NCBI GenBank assembly: GCA_019192445.1 | Contig: JAHCMK010000007.1 | Location: 1 to 64,000, forward strand | Direction: 5' to 3' | Length of the DNA stretch: 64,000 bases | DNA from: Oceanococcus sp. HetDA_MAG_MS8 | Lineage (GTDB): Bacteria > Pseudomonadota > Gammaproteobacteria > Nevskiales > Oceanococcaceae | Notes under the pieces: model-generated | Seen by the model: only the letters and a program-made list of their open reading frames with translations | Database searches by the model: none | Told to the model about the DNA's origin: nothing | In this document: in pieces, positions 9,186-18,939 of the stretch | Layout: each line of letters begins with the position of its first letter | Numbering within the stretch: position 1 is the first letter of the stretch | Position numbers and translations under genes: made by a program

Positions 9186-10519
9186 TGGCCAAGGGCAATG
9201 CCACTGCCGCGATGCCTGACTTCGGGCGCTTGCAGGACTTGCGCAACCGCATTTTGTTTGTGCTTGGCGCATTACTGGTCTTTAGAATCGGAACCTTTAT
9301 TCCAGTTCCTGGTATCGATCCGGTTCAGTTAGAGGCTTTGTTCGAGCAACAAAGCGGTACCATCCTCGATTTAGGGGTGATGTTTACCGGTGGTGCCCTA
9401 GAGCGCTTGTCGATCTTTGCCTTGGGGATCATGCCCTACATCTCCGCGTCCATCATCATGCAATTGATGACGGCGGTGACGCCTTCGCTCAAAGAGCTGC
9501 GTAAAGAAGGCGAGTCTGGGCGTCGCAAAATTACCAAGTACACGCGTTACGGCACATTGGCTTTGGCGACCTTCCAAGCGGTTGGCGCTTCGGTTGCTTT
9601 GCAGTCGAATAACATTGCCATCGCGCCTGGGCCTGGGTTTGTGTTCACCGCGACGGTCTCCCTGGTGACGGGGACGATGTTTCTCATGTGGCTCGGGGAG
9701 CAAATCTCGGAGCGTGGCATCGGGAATGGCATCTCACTCCTCATTTTCACCAGTATCGTGGCTGGGCTCCCATCAGCTCTGGGCGGCACCGCTCAGATGG
9801 TGTCGGATGGGTCTATCCAGGGTTGGCAGCTACTCGCCATTGCGGCCTTCACGCTCGGAGTGACGGCACTTGTGGTGTACGTGGAGCGTGCTCAACGGCG
9901 GATTCCTATCCACTACGCACGCCGTCAGCAGGGGCGCCGGGTGTATGCGGCCCCGTCGCAGCACATGCCGCTGAAATTGAACATGGCCGGTGTTATCCCG
10001 CCCATCTTCGCCAGCAGCCTCATCCTGTTCCCGGCCTCAATGGTGCGGTTTTTCGGGGAAGAGGGCGGTGGTCTTGTGCAAACGGTAGCGAATACCTTGT
10101 CGCCAGGTCAGCCACTGTACGTGTTGCTGTACGCCATGCTCATTGTGTTCTTTTGCTTCTTCTACACCGCTATCGTCTTTGACAGCAAAGACACAGCGGA
10201 CAACTTGAAGCGTTCGAATGCTTATGTGCCTGGAGTTCGCCCCGGGCGTTCTACGGCACAATATATCGACAAGGTACTGACGCGGTTGACTGTGGTAGGC
10301 GCAGCCTATATCACCGCCGTGTGTTTGCTACCGGAGTTTTTAATTTTGGGCTGGAATGTGCCGTTCTATTTCGGTGGCACATCCTTGCTGATCATCGTGG
10401 TGGTGGTCATGGACTTTATGGCGCAGCTACAGGCGCACATGATGTCCCATCAATATGATGGCCTTCTGAAAAAGGCCAACCTCAAAGGCAACGGTCGTAC
10501 CAGCGCGGTACGGTCCTGA
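9185..10519 (+). CDS. secY: Preprotein translocase subunit SecY
   Basis: SecY is the protein-conducting channel of the Sec translocon, which exports unfolded proteins and inserts membrane proteins together with SecE, SecG and SecA. The 444-residue product (E. coli 443) shows ten hydrophobic segments. It has the N-terminal [20 protein letters not shown] segment and the plug-region motif [20 protein letters not shown] near residue 67. The cytoplasmic loop [17 protein letters not shown] is at about residue 237. The rplO overlap (TAATG) and downstream rpmJ are the normal spc-operon arrangement. Confidence 0.97.
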   Translation: MAKGNATAAMPDFGRLQDLRNRILFVLGALLVFRIGTFIPVPGIDPVQLEALFEQQSGTILDLGVMFTGGALERLSIFALGIMPYISASIIMQLMTAVTPSLKELRKEGESGRRKITKYTRYGTLALATFQAVGASVALQSNNIAIAPGPGFVFTATVSLVTGTMFLMWLGEQISERGIGNGISLLIFTSIVAGLPSALGGTAQMVSDGSIQGWQLLAIAAFTLGVTALVVYVERAQRRIPIHYARRQQGRRVYAAPSQHMPLKLNMAGVIPPIFASSLILFPASMVRFFGEEGGGLVQTVANTLSPGQPLYVLLYAMLIVFFCFFYTAIVFDSKDTADNLKRSNAYVPGVRPGRSTAQYIDKVLTRLTVVGAAYITAVCLLPEFLILGWNVPFYFGGTSLLIIVVVVMDFMAQLQAHMMSHQYDGLLKKANLKGNGRTSAVRS

Positions 10520-10535
10520 GTGTTAGGAGTACGAC

Positions 10536-10652
10536 GTGAAAGTTCGCGCCTCGGTTAAGAAAATGTGCCGTAACTGCAAAGTGGTCCGCCGTAATGGTGT
10601 GGTCCGTGTGATCTGCAGCTCGGATGCCCGGCACAAGCAGCGTCAGGGCTGA
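10536..10652 (+). CDS. rpmJ: 50S ribosomal protein L36 (GTG start)
   Basis: This 38-codon gene starts with GTG at 10536, preceded by TAGGAG. The product begins [15 protein letters not shown] and ends DARHKQRQG. Residues C11, C14, C27 and H33 form the zinc site of the C-plus type, and the length matches E. coli L36 exactly. L36 stabilises 23S rRNA near the factor-binding region. The gene lies between secY and the alpha operon, as in most proteobacteria. Confidence 0.93.
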   Translation: MKVRASVKKMCRNCKVVRRNGVVRVICSSDARHKQRQG

Positions 10653-10653
10653 C

Positions 10654-10683
10654 TTGATTTCTGCTTAGCGTAAAAGCTAAAAT
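10654..10683 (+). promoter_or_regulatory. Candidate sigma-70 promoter of the alpha operon
   Basis: TTGATT (10654-10659) and TAAAAT (10678-10683) are separated by 18 bases and lie in the 75-base gap between rpmJ and rpsM. Each hexamer is close to consensus. A separate promoter upstream of rpsM is known in E. coli. The leader after it (about 10691-10727) is where S4-mediated translational control would act; I did not resolve a pseudoknot. Confidence 0.5.
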
Positions 10684-10727
10684 TCGCGGTTTTCCCGCAC
10701 CTCGTTACTGTTTTCGGAGAATAATTC

Positions 10728-11084
10728 ATGGCTCGTATCGCGGGCATCAACGTGCCGGCCAATAAGCATTCCGTTATCGCACTGCAAGCGATCTATGGTG
10801 TGGGCCCTACGCGGGCGAAGGCCATTTGCGCAGGTGCAGGTGTGGAACCGGCACGGAAGATCAAAGAACTCTCGGATGGCGAAGTCGAATCTTTGCGTAC
10901 CGAGGTGGCTAAATACATCGTCGAGGGTGATCTTCGGCGGGAAGTCTCAATGAACATCAAACGCCTGATGGACCTGGGTTGCTATCGCGGCTTACGCCAT
11001 CGGCGGGGTTTGCCTCTGCGCGGCCAGCGTACGCGGACCAATGCGCGTACCCGTAAAGGGCCACGGCGTCCCATCAAGCGTTAA
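10728..11084 (+). CDS. rpsM: 30S ribosomal protein S13
   Basis: S13 is at the top of the 30S head, bridges to L5 and contacts the P-site tRNA through its tail. The 118-residue product equals the E. coli length. It shows the helix-two-turn-helix ([33 protein letters not shown]) and the basic tail [23 protein letters not shown] 10728 follows CGGAGAAT. It is the first gene of the alpha operon. Confidence 0.97.
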   Translation: MARIAGINVPANKHSVIALQAIYGVGPTRAKAICAGAGVEPARKIKELSDGEVESLRTEVAKYIVEGDLRREVSMNIKRLMDLGCYRGLRHRRGLPLRGQRTRTNARTRKGPRRPIKR

Positions 11085-11102
11085 TTCGGAATTTAAGAAC
11101 TC

Positions 11103-11498
11103 ATGGCTCAAGCAAAACCGGCGCGCGGCGCACGCAAGCGCGTCCGCAAAAACATCGCCGAAGGTATTGCGCACATTCACGCGACCTTTAACAACACTAT
11201 CGTGATGATCACGGACCGCCAGGGCAACGCGCTCAGCTGGGCGACTAGCGGTGGCAGTGGTTTCAAGGGCTCTCGTAAGAGCACTCCATTTGCGGCTCAG
11301 ATGGCTGCTGAAAAGGCCGGCGTTGCCGCCCAGGAACATGGGGTGAAGAACCTGGAAGTGCGCGTAAAAGGCCCCGGTCCCGGCCGAGAGTCTGCTGTGC
11401 GCTCGCTGAATGCTGTGGGTTTCCGGATTACCAACATCACAGATGTGACCCCCATCCCGCACAATGGCTGCCGCCCACCTAAGCGGCGTCGGGTCTAA
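11103..11498 (+). CDS. rpsK: 30S ribosomal protein S11
   Basis: S11 forms part of the platform and the mRNA exit path. The 131-residue product (E. coli 129) contains [20 protein letters not shown] and the late motif [15 protein letters not shown]. It ends with the characteristic [20 protein letters not shown]. The GPGPGR region is the 16S rRNA-binding loop. The gene is spaced normally between rpsM and rpsD. Confidence 0.97.
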   Translation: MAQAKPARGARKRVRKNIAEGIAHIHATFNNTIVMITDRQGNALSWATSGGSGFKGSRKSTPFAAQMAAEKAGVAAQEHGVKNLEVRVKGPGPGRESAVRSLNAVGFRITNITDVTPIPHNGCRPPKRRRV

Positions 11499-11509
11499 GG
11501 AATTACACG

Positions 11510-12136
11510 ATGGCGAAATATACTGGTCCTAAGTGCAAACAGTCCCGTCGCGTTGGCACGGATCTGTTCCTCAAAAGCCGTGGTCGTGGTCTGGATGGCA
11601 AGTGCCGGCTAGACACTCCACCCGGTCAACATGGTGCTGCAGCGAAGCGGTCCAAGTCTTCTGACTACAAGCTACAGCTTCAAGAAAAGCAAAAGCTGCG
11701 TTATATCTACGGTGTGTTGGAGCGTCAGTTCCGTAACTACTACCGTCGTGCTGCTCAGCAAAAAGGCTCAACGGGCGAGATCCTGCTGCAACAATTAGAG
11801 CGGCGCTTAGACAACGTGGTGTACCGCATGGGCTTTGCCGCTACTCGCGCTGAAGCACGTCAGCTGGTCTCGCACAAGGCGATTTCGGTCAATGGCCAAA
11901 CCGTCAACATTGCGTCCTATCAAGTGTCGCCCGAGGATGTGGTGGCAGTGCGCGAGAAGTCTCGTGCCCAAATTCGCATCCAAGACGCCATGAATGTTGC
12001 CCAACAGGTGGGTATCAAGGAATGGCTGCAAGTGGACGACAAGAAATTTGAAGGCATTTTCAAACGTGTTCCAGATCGGGACGAGTTTTTAGAAGATGTA
12101 AACGAAAACCTCGTCGTCGAGCTTTACTCCAAGTAA
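11510..12136 (+). CDS. rpsD: 30S ribosomal protein S4
   Basis: S4 nucleates assembly of the 30S 5' domain, is part of the mRNA helicase at the entry pore, and in E. coli represses the alpha operon. The 208-residue product (E. coli 206) has the N-terminal [20 protein letters not shown] and the S4 RNA-binding domain [20 protein letters not shown] with [11 protein letters not shown] near residues 94-127. It ends VVELYSK as usual. There is no zinc-type cysteine cluster at the N-terminus. Confidence 0.97.
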   Translation: MAKYTGPKCKQSRRVGTDLFLKSRGRGLDGKCRLDTPPGQHGAAAKRSKSSDYKLQLQEKQKLRYIYGVLERQFRNYYRRAAQQKGSTGEILLQQLERRLDNVVYRMGFAATRAEARQLVSHKAISVNGQTVNIASYQVSPEDVVAVREKSRAQIRIQDAMNVAQQVGIKEWLQVDDKKFEGIFKRVPDRDEFLEDVNENLVVELYSK

Positions 12137-12160
12137 TCGGCGAAGGAGAGAGAAACAAAC

Positions 12161-13138
12161 ATGGTTGGTGTTGCTGAACTGCTGGTTCCCAAAGTTAGTG
12201 CCATTGAGGAAGTGGGTCCCCACCGCGGGCGTATCGTCCTCGAGCCTCTCGAGCGTGGCTTTGGCCACACCCTGGGCAATGCGCTACGGCGCACCTTGCT
12301 GTCTTCCATTCCCGGCGCTGCGATTACTCAAGTAGAGATTGCTGGGGTCGTGCACGAGTACTCAGCCATTGATGGGGTGAAGGAGGACGTTCTCGATATC
12401 CTCCTCAACCTCAAGAACGTTGCTGTGGCCATGACTGCTCGTCAATCGGCGAAGTTACATCTGAAAAAGTCTGGTGAGGGCCCCGTTACTGCGGCTGACA
12501 TCACTCTGGATCACGATGTAGAAGTCATGAACCCAGATTCGTACATTGCGACCCTAACTGGTGGATCCCTTGACATCGTCCTGACGGTATCGCGGGGGCG
12601 CGGCTACCAACCTGCGGCGAGTCGGGCGCATTTGTCCGAGGAAGAGGCAGACCTCGTGGGTGGTTTGCCCTTGGATGCCAGCTTCAGTCCTGTACGCCGT
12701 GTCAGCTACGCCGTTGAGGCGGCGCGTGTAGAGCAGCGGACCAACCTCGATAAGTTGGTTCTGGATGTCAGCACCAATGGCGGGATCAGCCCGGCAGATG
12801 CGGTGCGCGCAGCGGCGCGTATCCTTCATGAGCAACTTCAGGTCTTTGTTGGCTTGCAGCAGGAAGGTAACGCCGAGGAAGAGGAAACCGACAACATTAA
12901 TCCTATGTTGCTGCGTCCCATCGAAGATTTGGAACTCACCGTACGCAGTGCAAACTGCCTCAAGGCAGAGAATATCCACTTCATCGGTGACCTCGTACGC
13001 CGCACTGAGGCCGACCTTCTTAAAACGCCGAACCTTGGTAAGAAGTCCCTCACGGAAATCAAAGATGTGCTCGCGTCCCACGATTTGGGCTTGGGCATGA
13101 CCTTAGAAAATTGGCAAACGCCACAAACCGAGGCTTAA
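12161..13138 (+). CDS. rpoA: DNA-directed RNA polymerase subunit alpha
   Basis: The alpha dimer is the scaffold for RNA polymerase assembly, and its C-terminal domain binds UP elements and activators. The 325-residue product (E. coli 329) has the N-terminal assembly domain with [20 protein letters not shown] near residues 28-47. A flexible acidic linker (NAEEEETDN) lies around residue 238. The C-terminal domain includes [20 protein letters not shown], which keeps the arginine equivalent to E. coli Arg265. ATG 12161 follows GGAGAG. Confidence 0.98.
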   Translation: MVGVAELLVPKVSAIEEVGPHRGRIVLEPLERGFGHTLGNALRRTLLSSIPGAAITQVEIAGVVHEYSAIDGVKEDVLDILLNLKNVAVAMTARQSAKLHLKKSGEGPVTAADITLDHDVEVMNPDSYIATLTGGSLDIVLTVSRGRGYQPAASRAHLSEEEADLVGGLPLDASFSPVRRVSYAVEAARVEQRTNLDKLVLDVSTNGGISPADAVRAAARILHEQLQVFVGLQQEGNAEEEETDNINPMLLRPIEDLELTVRSANCLKAENIHFIGDLVRRTEADLLKTPNLGKKSLTEIKDVLASHDLGLGMTLENWQTPQTEA

Positions 13139-13165
13139 GGCCTCGGCGGATAAAGGAAACAAACC

Positions 13166-13555
13166 ATGCGCCATCGCAATTCTGGACGTCAGTTGGGCCG
13201 CGAGAGTTCGCATCGCAAGGCCATGATGCAGAACCTCACCAACAGCCTGTTTGAGCATGAGCTGATCAAAACCACGCTGCCTCGCGCTAAAGAACTGCGC
13301 CGGGTGGCTGAGCCGTTGATCACACGTGCAGCAACGGATACCGTGGCCAACCGTCGCCTGGCGTTTTCCCGCCTGCGCAACAAGGACATGGTGGGCAAGC
13401 TGTTCACTGACCTTGGGCCCCGTTACAAAGAACGCCCCGGTGGCTATCTTCGTATTCTCAAGTGCGGTTTCCGTGCCGGGGACAACGCTCCCATGGCATA
13501 CGTAGAGCTTGTTGGTCGCGACGAAGTTGCAGAGCAAACACCCAGCGCCGAGTAA
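13166..13555 (+). CDS. rplQ: 50S ribosomal protein L17
   Basis: L17 is a small protein near the tunnel exit and the last gene of the alpha operon. The 129-residue product (E. coli 127) begins [20 protein letters not shown] and contains [20 protein letters not shown] near residues 27-46. [20 protein letters not shown] occupies the C-terminal half. It ends 15 bases before the A-run of the operon terminator. Confidence 0.97.
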   Translation: MRHRNSGRQLGRESSHRKAMMQNLTNSLFEHELIKTTLPRAKELRRVAEPLITRAATDTVANRRLAFSRLRNKDMVGKLFTDLGPRYKERPGGYLRILKCGFRAGDNAPMAYVELVGRDEVAEQTPSAE

Positions 13556-13570
13556 ATCTGGCGGCTGACG

Positions 13571-13600
13571 AAAAAAACCCCGCTTTACGCGGGGTTTTTT
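13571..13600 (+). terminator. Terminator of the S10-spc-alpha superoperon
   Basis: The stem CCCCGC (13578-13583) pairs with GCGGGG (13589-13594) around a five-base loop. It is flanked by seven A residues upstream and six T residues downstream, so it could work in both directions. It separates the ribosomal genes from the outer-membrane gene that follows. Confidence 0.93.
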
Positions 13601-13602
13601 GT

Positions 13603-13630
13603 TTGTGTCAGACTGATGACCGCGTACAAT
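13603..13630 (+). promoter_or_regulatory. Candidate promoter for the DUF1302 gene at 13680
   Basis: TACAAT (13625-13630) is a good -10 element. TTGTGT (13603-13608) is a modest -35 at 16-base spacing. It lies right after the ribosomal terminator and 50 bases before the start codon. The call is by eye and the -35 is weak. Confidence 0.4.
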
Positions 13631-13679
13631 ATAAAGACGGGCACATGAGGTGTTCGAGGGGAGATTGAAGGGATTGTCC

Positions 13680-16274
13680 ATGACACAACGCACGTTCATG
13701 CGCGGCAGCGGTTTGCTGTGCGCGGCTCTGTTTGCCACGCCAGCTTCAGCGCTACAGTTTGATCTGGATTTTTTTGGTCAGGAGTTGCAGGGGGTACTGA
13801 ACACCTCCATGACGCTTGGCGCGGCCATGCGTATGCAGGATCGCAGCCAGGATCTCTTGGGCAAAGCCAATATCAACCCGCTGGCATGTGGTACCCAGAA
13901 TGGCGTGAATGCCAACTCCTGTCAGGGCATTAATCAGAACGACCTAGGTCCCGGCATGGCCCTGGTGAACCAGACCGGCCAGTTTTCGACGAACTTCGAT
14001 AATGGCAACTGGAACTACGATCGCTACGATCTCATTCAAGCCCCCTTTAAGCTGACCCAAGACGTCAATCTTGAGGGCGATAACTGGGGCATATTTGGGC
14101 GTTGGTTGTATTTTTACGATTTCGTCAACAACGACTTTGACGAGTTTCGACCGAACTATCTCGATTGTTCCGGGCCTGATCGAGCCGACTGCACGCCCCC
14201 GTCCGAAGCGGATGTCTTAGGTACGGGGCTCGATGCCGTTGGAGTGCTTCCAGGCAGTTATGGCTCTGGTTTGCCCACCAGCGTTCCGCGAACCAACGAA
14301 GAAGCCTTGCGCCAAGCGGGGACCGACCTGCAGATTCTGGATCTGTACTTCTACACCTACTTCGACTTACCAGGTGGTCGCGAGCTGTCCCTGAAACTCG
14401 GGCGTCAGTCGGTCTCTTGGGGGGAATCTACACTATTGGTGCTGGGGTCTTTGAACTCAGCCAACCCTGTAAACGCCAACAACTTCTTCCGGATCGGCTT
14501 CACCCCAGAAGAGGTGTTCATCCCGATCAATACCCTCTATGCGACCACAGGATTGACCGACAACCTGTCTATAGAGGCGTTTTACCAATTGGAATGGCAG
14601 CCCCTAGAGGCGCCCACTCCCGGAACCTTCTTTAGCTTTGCTGATCTTGGCACCAACGATGTTGTGGACCACTTCAATGTCTCCTTCGGCGGAGCCGCGG
14701 ATGACCCCTACGGAATAGGGACTCCACTGAATAACCCCTTGGCGGCATTGACCGATTCCACCTTGACCTCCTACAGACGCAGTCGCGATCTGGAGGCCAG
14801 CGACAGTGGCCAGTTCGGTGTGAGCTTTAAGTACTACGCCGAAGACCTGAACAATGGGACGGACATCGGCTTCTATTTCATGAACTACCACTCGCGGCTG
14901 CCCTTTTTCAGCACCTATGCCACCGATTTAAGCTGCGCGCGGACCCATCCTAATGCCCCGGCCGGGCAGGGTGCGAATAGTGGCGTGGATGCCTTTAACC
15001 TCGCCAGCTTATTGTTGGCGTGTCCTAACCTGCCCCTCGCCGAAGATTTAGCGAATTTGGGCGGACTGGGAGAGGCCTTGCTGGACCCGCTGGGTGGCGG
15101 CATTGATGAGATTACGGGAGCGCTTGGTAGCATTATTCCTTTACCCGTGATCAGCAATGGGTTGCAGCTCATCGGCACCGGTGAGGTGACGGATGCCGTT
15201 CCTCTGGACACTTTGGATTTTGTTCTGGAGTATCCGGAGGACATTCGCATGTATGGCATGTCATTTAACACCGCCTTTGGCGATCTATCTCTGCAAGGTG
15301 AGTTCGCTTACCGGCCCAACCAGCCCGTGCAGGTGGACCCCGAAGATTTGGTGTTTTCGGGCTTTGGCCCTACGCTGACATCCTGTCACCGATCCTTACA
15401 AGGCGGTGCCACTCAAGTGGATGAAAATGCGGTCCCCTGTGGTGGCTTGATACCCGGTACCCAGGACCCTCTGAGTCAGTCCGGCCCGAACACCTTTAAC
15501 CTGATCCCTCAGGTACCCGTGGTGTTGGGGCCCAACGGCAATGGTGGTGATGCGCCTTCTGTGCAACGCTCCTTCCCCAGTTTTATCACCAGTTATCGCG
15601 GGAACACCGTGGGCGAGAACGTCCCGAATAGCTACATTCGAGGCTTTGAGCGCATTCAAACGCTGCAGTTCACCTTGGGGGCAACCTATATCCTGGGCAA
15701 CACCCAGAATCCCATTGGTGCTGACCAAGTCATTTTGTTGTTTGAGGCAGGCGCCAATCGCTTGCTGAACGCGCCGGCCAATCACGTGTTCCAGATCGAA
15801 GCTCCGGGCACTTACAGACATGCCTCCGCTGGTGTGGTCGACCCAGATTCTCTGGCGGCGGGGGATACCAACGCCTCACCAGAGCAGATCCGGCAAGAGG
15901 CCCCAGGTTGTTATCCGGGGATTTGCGTTGCGGGTGCGGATGGTTTGCGTTTTAACCCTCAGCAGGAAACCAACCAGTACACCACCCAGTCAGCCTGGGG
16001 CTATCGCCTGATTGGTATTGTGCGCTACGAGTCCGTCTTGCCGGGCATCTCCGTTCAGCCCTTCTTTATCCTTGGGCATGATGTGAACGGGATATCACCT
16101 GGACCGGGTGAGAACTTTGTTGAAGGGCGGAAATCCGCCTACTTGAACATCGAAACCCGTTACAAGAGCGCTTGGTCGTTTAATGCCGGCTATGGCTGGT
16201 ATACCGGTGGCGGCGCCCAGAACCTGCTCCGAGATCGTGACTTCGCGCAGCTCTTCTTACGTTATCAGTTCTAA
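13680..16274 (+). CDS. DUF1302 family outer-membrane protein with large insertions
   Basis: ATG 13680 (GAAGG at 13668-13672) gives 864 residues with a Sec signal peptide that probably ends at about residue 25 (PASA, then LQFDLDFFG). Family features include LGAAMRMQDRS at the mature N-terminus, LKLGRQSVSWGES, the N-Y-H-S-R-L-P motif, YPEDIRMYGMSFNT and an aromatic C-terminal strand ending LFLRYQF. These indicate a long beta-barrel. Compared with the 595-residue paralogue at 36482-38269, it has extra segments at about residues 418-510 and 555-650 that carry several cysteines. The first is hydrophobic and Leu/Gly-rich. DUF1302 genes often sit beside DUF1329 and lipid-related genes; no DUF1329 is present here. 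The substrate is unknown. Confidence 0.85.
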   Translation: MTQRTFMRGSGLLCAALFATPASALQFDLDFFGQELQGVLNTSMTLGAAMRMQDRSQDLLGKANINPLACGTQNGVNANSCQGINQNDLGPGMALVNQTGQFSTNFDNGNWNYDRYDLIQAPFKLTQDVNLEGDNWGIFGRWLYFYDFVNNDFDEFRPNYLDCSGPDRADCTPPSEADVLGTGLDAVGVLPGSYGSGLPTSVPRTNEEALRQAGTDLQILDLYFYTYFDLPGGRELSLKLGRQSVSWGESTLLVLGSLNSANPVNANNFFRIGFTPEEVFIPINTLYATTGLTDNLSIEAFYQLEWQPLEAPTPGTFFSFADLGTNDVVDHFNVSFGGAADDPYGIGTPLNNPLAALTDSTLTSYRRSRDLEASDSGQFGVSFKYYAEDLNNGTDIGFYFMNYHSRLPFFSTYATDLSCARTHPNAPAGQGANSGVDAFNLASLLLACPNLPLAEDLANLGGLGEALLDPLGGGIDEITGALGSIIPLPVISNGLQLIGTGEVTDAVPLDTLDFVLEYPEDIRMYGMSFNTAFGDLSLQGEFAYRPNQPVQVDPEDLVFSGFGPTLTSCHRSLQGGATQVDENAVPCGGLIPGTQDPLSQSGPNTFNLIPQVPVVLGPNGNGGDAPSVQRSFPSFITSYRGNTVGENVPNSYIRGFERIQTLQFTLGATYILGNTQNPIGADQVILLFEAGANRLLNAPANHVFQIEAPGTYRHASAGVVDPDSLAAGDTNASPEQIRQEAPGCYPGICVAGADGLRFNPQQETNQYTTQSAWGYRLIGIVRYESVLPGISVQPFFILGHDVNGISPGPGENFVEGRKSAYLNIETRYKSAWSFNAGYGWYTGGGAQNLLRDRDFAQLFLRYQF

Positions 16275-16516
16275 GCCAGCGCGAAGTTAGCCTCCAGTCA
16301 GCGAACACCCCCTGGTGGGGCCGGTCTTGTCCGGGCGTCGCCAGGAGGCACGACGATGCGAGAGCCTGAGATCAGTTCTGGATAGATGACCTGATGCAAT
16401 GCGCTGCTAGAGCCCCCTCGCGGATGCCTGGCAGCTGCGTCGTTTCGCCGTGCTATAGCGGGTGCGTCCCCACCTGGGGGTCGTGCACTCGGGGCGCCGA
16501 CGTCTTATGCGCCCGT

Positions 16517-17863
16517 CTAGGAAGACGAGTGGTCTGCTGCAGAGTCGTCCGGTGCGTAGCGGCTGAGTATGCGGGCGCCAACCGCGTCACCCCAGACGTT
16601 GACCACAGTGCGGCACATATCCAGCAAGCGATCTATGCCTAAGATGATGCCTACCGCAGCCATAGGCAGGGCAGCGACTGAGGGGCCTAAGCTTGCGTTC
16701 ACGGCCTCCACAACAATCACCATGGTGACCAGGCCGGCGGAGGGGATGCCGGCGGCGCCCACAGCGGCCAGTGTGGCGGTAATGGCGACGATGATAAGTT
16801 GCTCAGGGCCTAAAGAGATGCCGTAGGCTTGGAATAAGAACACCACGGCGACTGCCTCATAGAGCGCTGTACCGTCCATATTGATGGTGGCCCCGAGCGG
16901 CAATACAAAGCGGCTGGAGCGCTTGGAGGCCCCGGCTGTCTGGGCGCATTCGATGGTCACGGGTAAGGTGGCAGAGCTTGAGTCGGTGCCAAAGGCGGTG
17001 AGCAGCGCGGGGCGCATGCCGCGAGCGAATTGCCAGGGAGAGGCTCCGCTGAAGCCGCGCAGTAGCAGCGGGAGGGTGACCAGGCCGTGGACGGCCAGAC
17101 CAAGCAGTACAGCGAGCACATACCAGCTGAGTGGGCCAAACAAAGAGCCCAGTCCGATGCGTGCCACCGTCCAGGCCACCAGAGCCAGCACACCCAATGG
17201 GGCCAGAGCGAGAATCCAATCCACCAAGCGCATACTGGCAGCGAGCAAGGACTCAAACACTGCTACGAGTGGCTTGGCCCTGTCGCCGGTGGTAACCAGA
17301 GCGAGGCCGAGGAATATGGAAAACGCTATGACAGGGAGCAGCTGAAAGTTTGCGGCTGCGCCAAGGGGATTGGCGGGGACGAGCTGCGACAGCAGGTTTT
17401 GCGCCACCCGTCCCAGCCCACCCTGGCCGGTTTCCTCAATTCGCGTACGCTGGGTTTCGTTGGTTTGTGCATAACTACTTTCGCCGCTCTCAATCACAGC
17501 CAAACCTAAGCCGGTTCCCGTACCCTGCGGGTCGCCTGGTTGTAGCGTCGTGACGATGACCAAGCCGGTGACCACAGCGATGAACATGGTGCCGAAGTAG
17601 TAGAGTAAAGCGCGCCCTCCGAGGCGGCCCAGGTGCCGGGGATCACCAATGCTGCACACCCCAACGATAACGCTGGAGACGATCAGCGGGAGGAGCACCA
17701 TCTTCAGGGCTCCCATAAAGATGGTGTTTCCGAGCAGAGAAAGTGGTGTGATCCAGGCGGCGGATACATTGCCGTCGTACCACCGGTAGAGGCCTTCGCC
17801 TAGCAAAGTGCCCAGTACCAATCCGCATAGAATGAATAGAGTCAGGCGGTGTCCAGACGCCAT
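16517..17863 (-). CDS. Sodium/proton:dicarboxylate (amino acid) symporter, DAACS family
   Basis: This is a 448-residue inner-membrane carrier of the SLC1/DctA-GltP family, which takes up C4-dicarboxylates or acidic amino acids with Na+ or H+. Several hydrophobic helices are visible. The three hallmark stretches are present: the serine-rich hairpin loop GTDSSSATLPVT, the NMDGTALYEA unwound helix, and AAGIPSAGLVTM. The final D-R-L-L-D-M-C-R-T-x-x-N-V-W-G-D helix binds substrate. A hydrophilic insertion (about residues 115-150, QTNETQRTRIEETGQ) lies in an early extracellular loop. GGGAG-like sequence precedes ATG 17863. The gene diverges from the SDR gene. The substrate cannot be fixed from sequence alone. 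Confidence 0.9.
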   Translation of the reverse strand: MASGHRLTLFILCGLVLGTLLGEGLYRWYDGNVSAAWITPLSLLGNTIFMGALKMVLLPLIVSSVIVGVCSIGDPRHLGRLGGRALLYYFGTMFIAVVTGLVIVTTLQPGDPQGTGTGLGLAVIESGESSYAQTNETQRTRIEETGQGGLGRVAQNLLSQLVPANPLGAAANFQLLPVIAFSIFLGLALVTTGDRAKPLVAVFESLLAASMRLVDWILALAPLGVLALVAWTVARIGLGSLFGPLSWYVLAVLLGLAVHGLVTLPLLLRGFSGASPWQFARGMRPALLTAFGTDSSSATLPVTIECAQTAGASKRSSRFVLPLGATINMDGTALYEAVAVVFLFQAYGISLGPEQLIIVAITATLAAVGAAGIPSAGLVTMVIVVEAVNASLGPSVAALPMAAVGIILGIDRLLDMCRTVVNVWGDAVGARILSRYAPDDSAADHSSS

Positions 17864-17942
17864 AGTGCATCGCTCCCAAGGTAGTCTTACAGATTAGCAT
17901 TGCGGGCCGCATTGCACCGGCCAATGAACTGGAGGAGATTCG

Positions 17943-18782
17943 ATGAGTCTGCAAAACAAAGTGTTGTTTATAACTGGCGCCTCAAGGGGAATTGGCTTGG
18001 CCATTGCCAAGCGCGCAGCGCGCGACGGCGCCAGAGTGGTGATTGCCGCGAAAACGGCCGAGCCCCACCCCAAGTTAGAGGGCACCATCTATACCGCGGC
18101 GGAGGAGGTGCGGGAAGCGGGTGGTGAGGCGCTTCCATTGATCTGCGACATTCGCTCCGAGGAGCAGGTGTTGGCAGCCGTCGCCAAAGCGGTGGAGACC
18201 TTCGGCGGCATAGACATTTGTGTCAACAATGCTAGCGCCATCAATTTGGGGGGCTCTGAAACCTTGGATATGAAGCGCTATGACCTCATGCACCAGATCA
18301 ATGCGCGGGGAAGTTTTTTGGTGGCGCGTAGCTGCGTGCCCCACCTCAGACAGGCAGAGAACCCGCATGTTTTGAATTTGTCTCCACCCCTGGATTGGGA
18401 CCTACAGTGGTTCGATAAACACCCCGCCTACAGTGTGGCTAAGTACAACATGAGCATTTATGCCTGGGCGATGGCGGCGGAGTTTCGCCGCGACGGTATT
18501 GCTTTCAATTGCCTGTGGCCGCGGACAACCATCGCCACGGCGGCTGTACGCAACCTCTTGGGGGGGGAGCAAATGGCGGCCGCGAGCCGTAAGCCGGAGA
18601 TCATGGGGGATGCGGCCTGGCATATTCTCACCCAGTCGGCCCGCAGCACGACCGGGCAATTCTTCATTGATGACCTCGTCCTCAAAGAGGCAGGAGTGAC
18701 CGACTTTGAGCAGTATGCGGTGACTCCCGGTGCTCAGTTGGTGCCCGATTTCTTCGTGCCTCAGTCAACACCGCCGCTGTAG
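17943..18782 (+). CDS. Short-chain dehydrogenase, HSDL2-like
   Basis: A 279-residue NAD(P)-dependent oxidoreductase with a Rossmann fold. TGASRGIGLAIA (residues 11-22) binds the nucleotide, CVNNAS stabilises the core, and the catalytic Ser (LNLSPPL) and Tyr-x-x-x-Lys (AYSVAKYNMS) are intact. The continuous sequence, including the KTAEPHPKLEGTIYTAAEE segment after the second strand, resembles HSDL2, a peroxisomal/mitochondrial-type SDR thought to act on fatty-acyl or steroid substrates. The C-terminal SCP2 domain of eukaryotic HSDL2 is absent. A very strong GGAGGAGA ribosome-binding site precedes ATG 17943. The exact substrate is unknown. Confidence 0.88.
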   Translation: MSLQNKVLFITGASRGIGLAIAKRAARDGARVVIAAKTAEPHPKLEGTIYTAAEEVREAGGEALPLICDIRSEEQVLAAVAKAVETFGGIDICVNNASAINLGGSETLDMKRYDLMHQINARGSFLVARSCVPHLRQAENPHVLNLSPPLDWDLQWFDKHPAYSVAKYNMSIYAWAMAAEFRRDGIAFNCLWPRTTIATAAVRNLLGGEQMAAASRKPEIMGDAAWHILTQSARSTTGQFFIDDLVLKEAGVTDFEQYAVTPGAQLVPDFFVPQSTPPL

Positions 18783-18882
18783 CCAGCCTGCCATGCTCGG
18801 ACGACACACCCGCGCAAAGCGAGTGGCGGGCTCCACGGCCTAGGTGCAATTCTGGGCGAACAACGTGATGTCTTTTATTAAT

Positions 18883-18910
18883 TGCAAATAGCAATCATTA
18901 TCATTAATAT
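18883..18910 (+). promoter_or_regulatory. Fur box overlapping a sigma-70 promoter
   Basis: The 19-mer at 18884-18902 agrees with the classical Fur consensus at 14 of 19 positions by my count, and its right half (AATCATTATC) is perfect. It overlaps a promoter made of TTGCAA (18883-18888), a 16-base spacer and TAATAT (18905-18910). A repressor bound there would block polymerase. The gene at 18940, and the overlapping greB, would be expected to be switched on when iron is scarce. Confidence 0.75.
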
Positions 18911-18939
18911 GAAGCCTGGTTTGTTGAGGAGAAGCTCTG

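Noticed and set aside
16394..16642. Small plus-strand open frame after the first DUF1302 gene
   Set aside because: It overlaps the end of the symporter gene on the other strand, has no ribosome-binding site and its composition looks non-coding.
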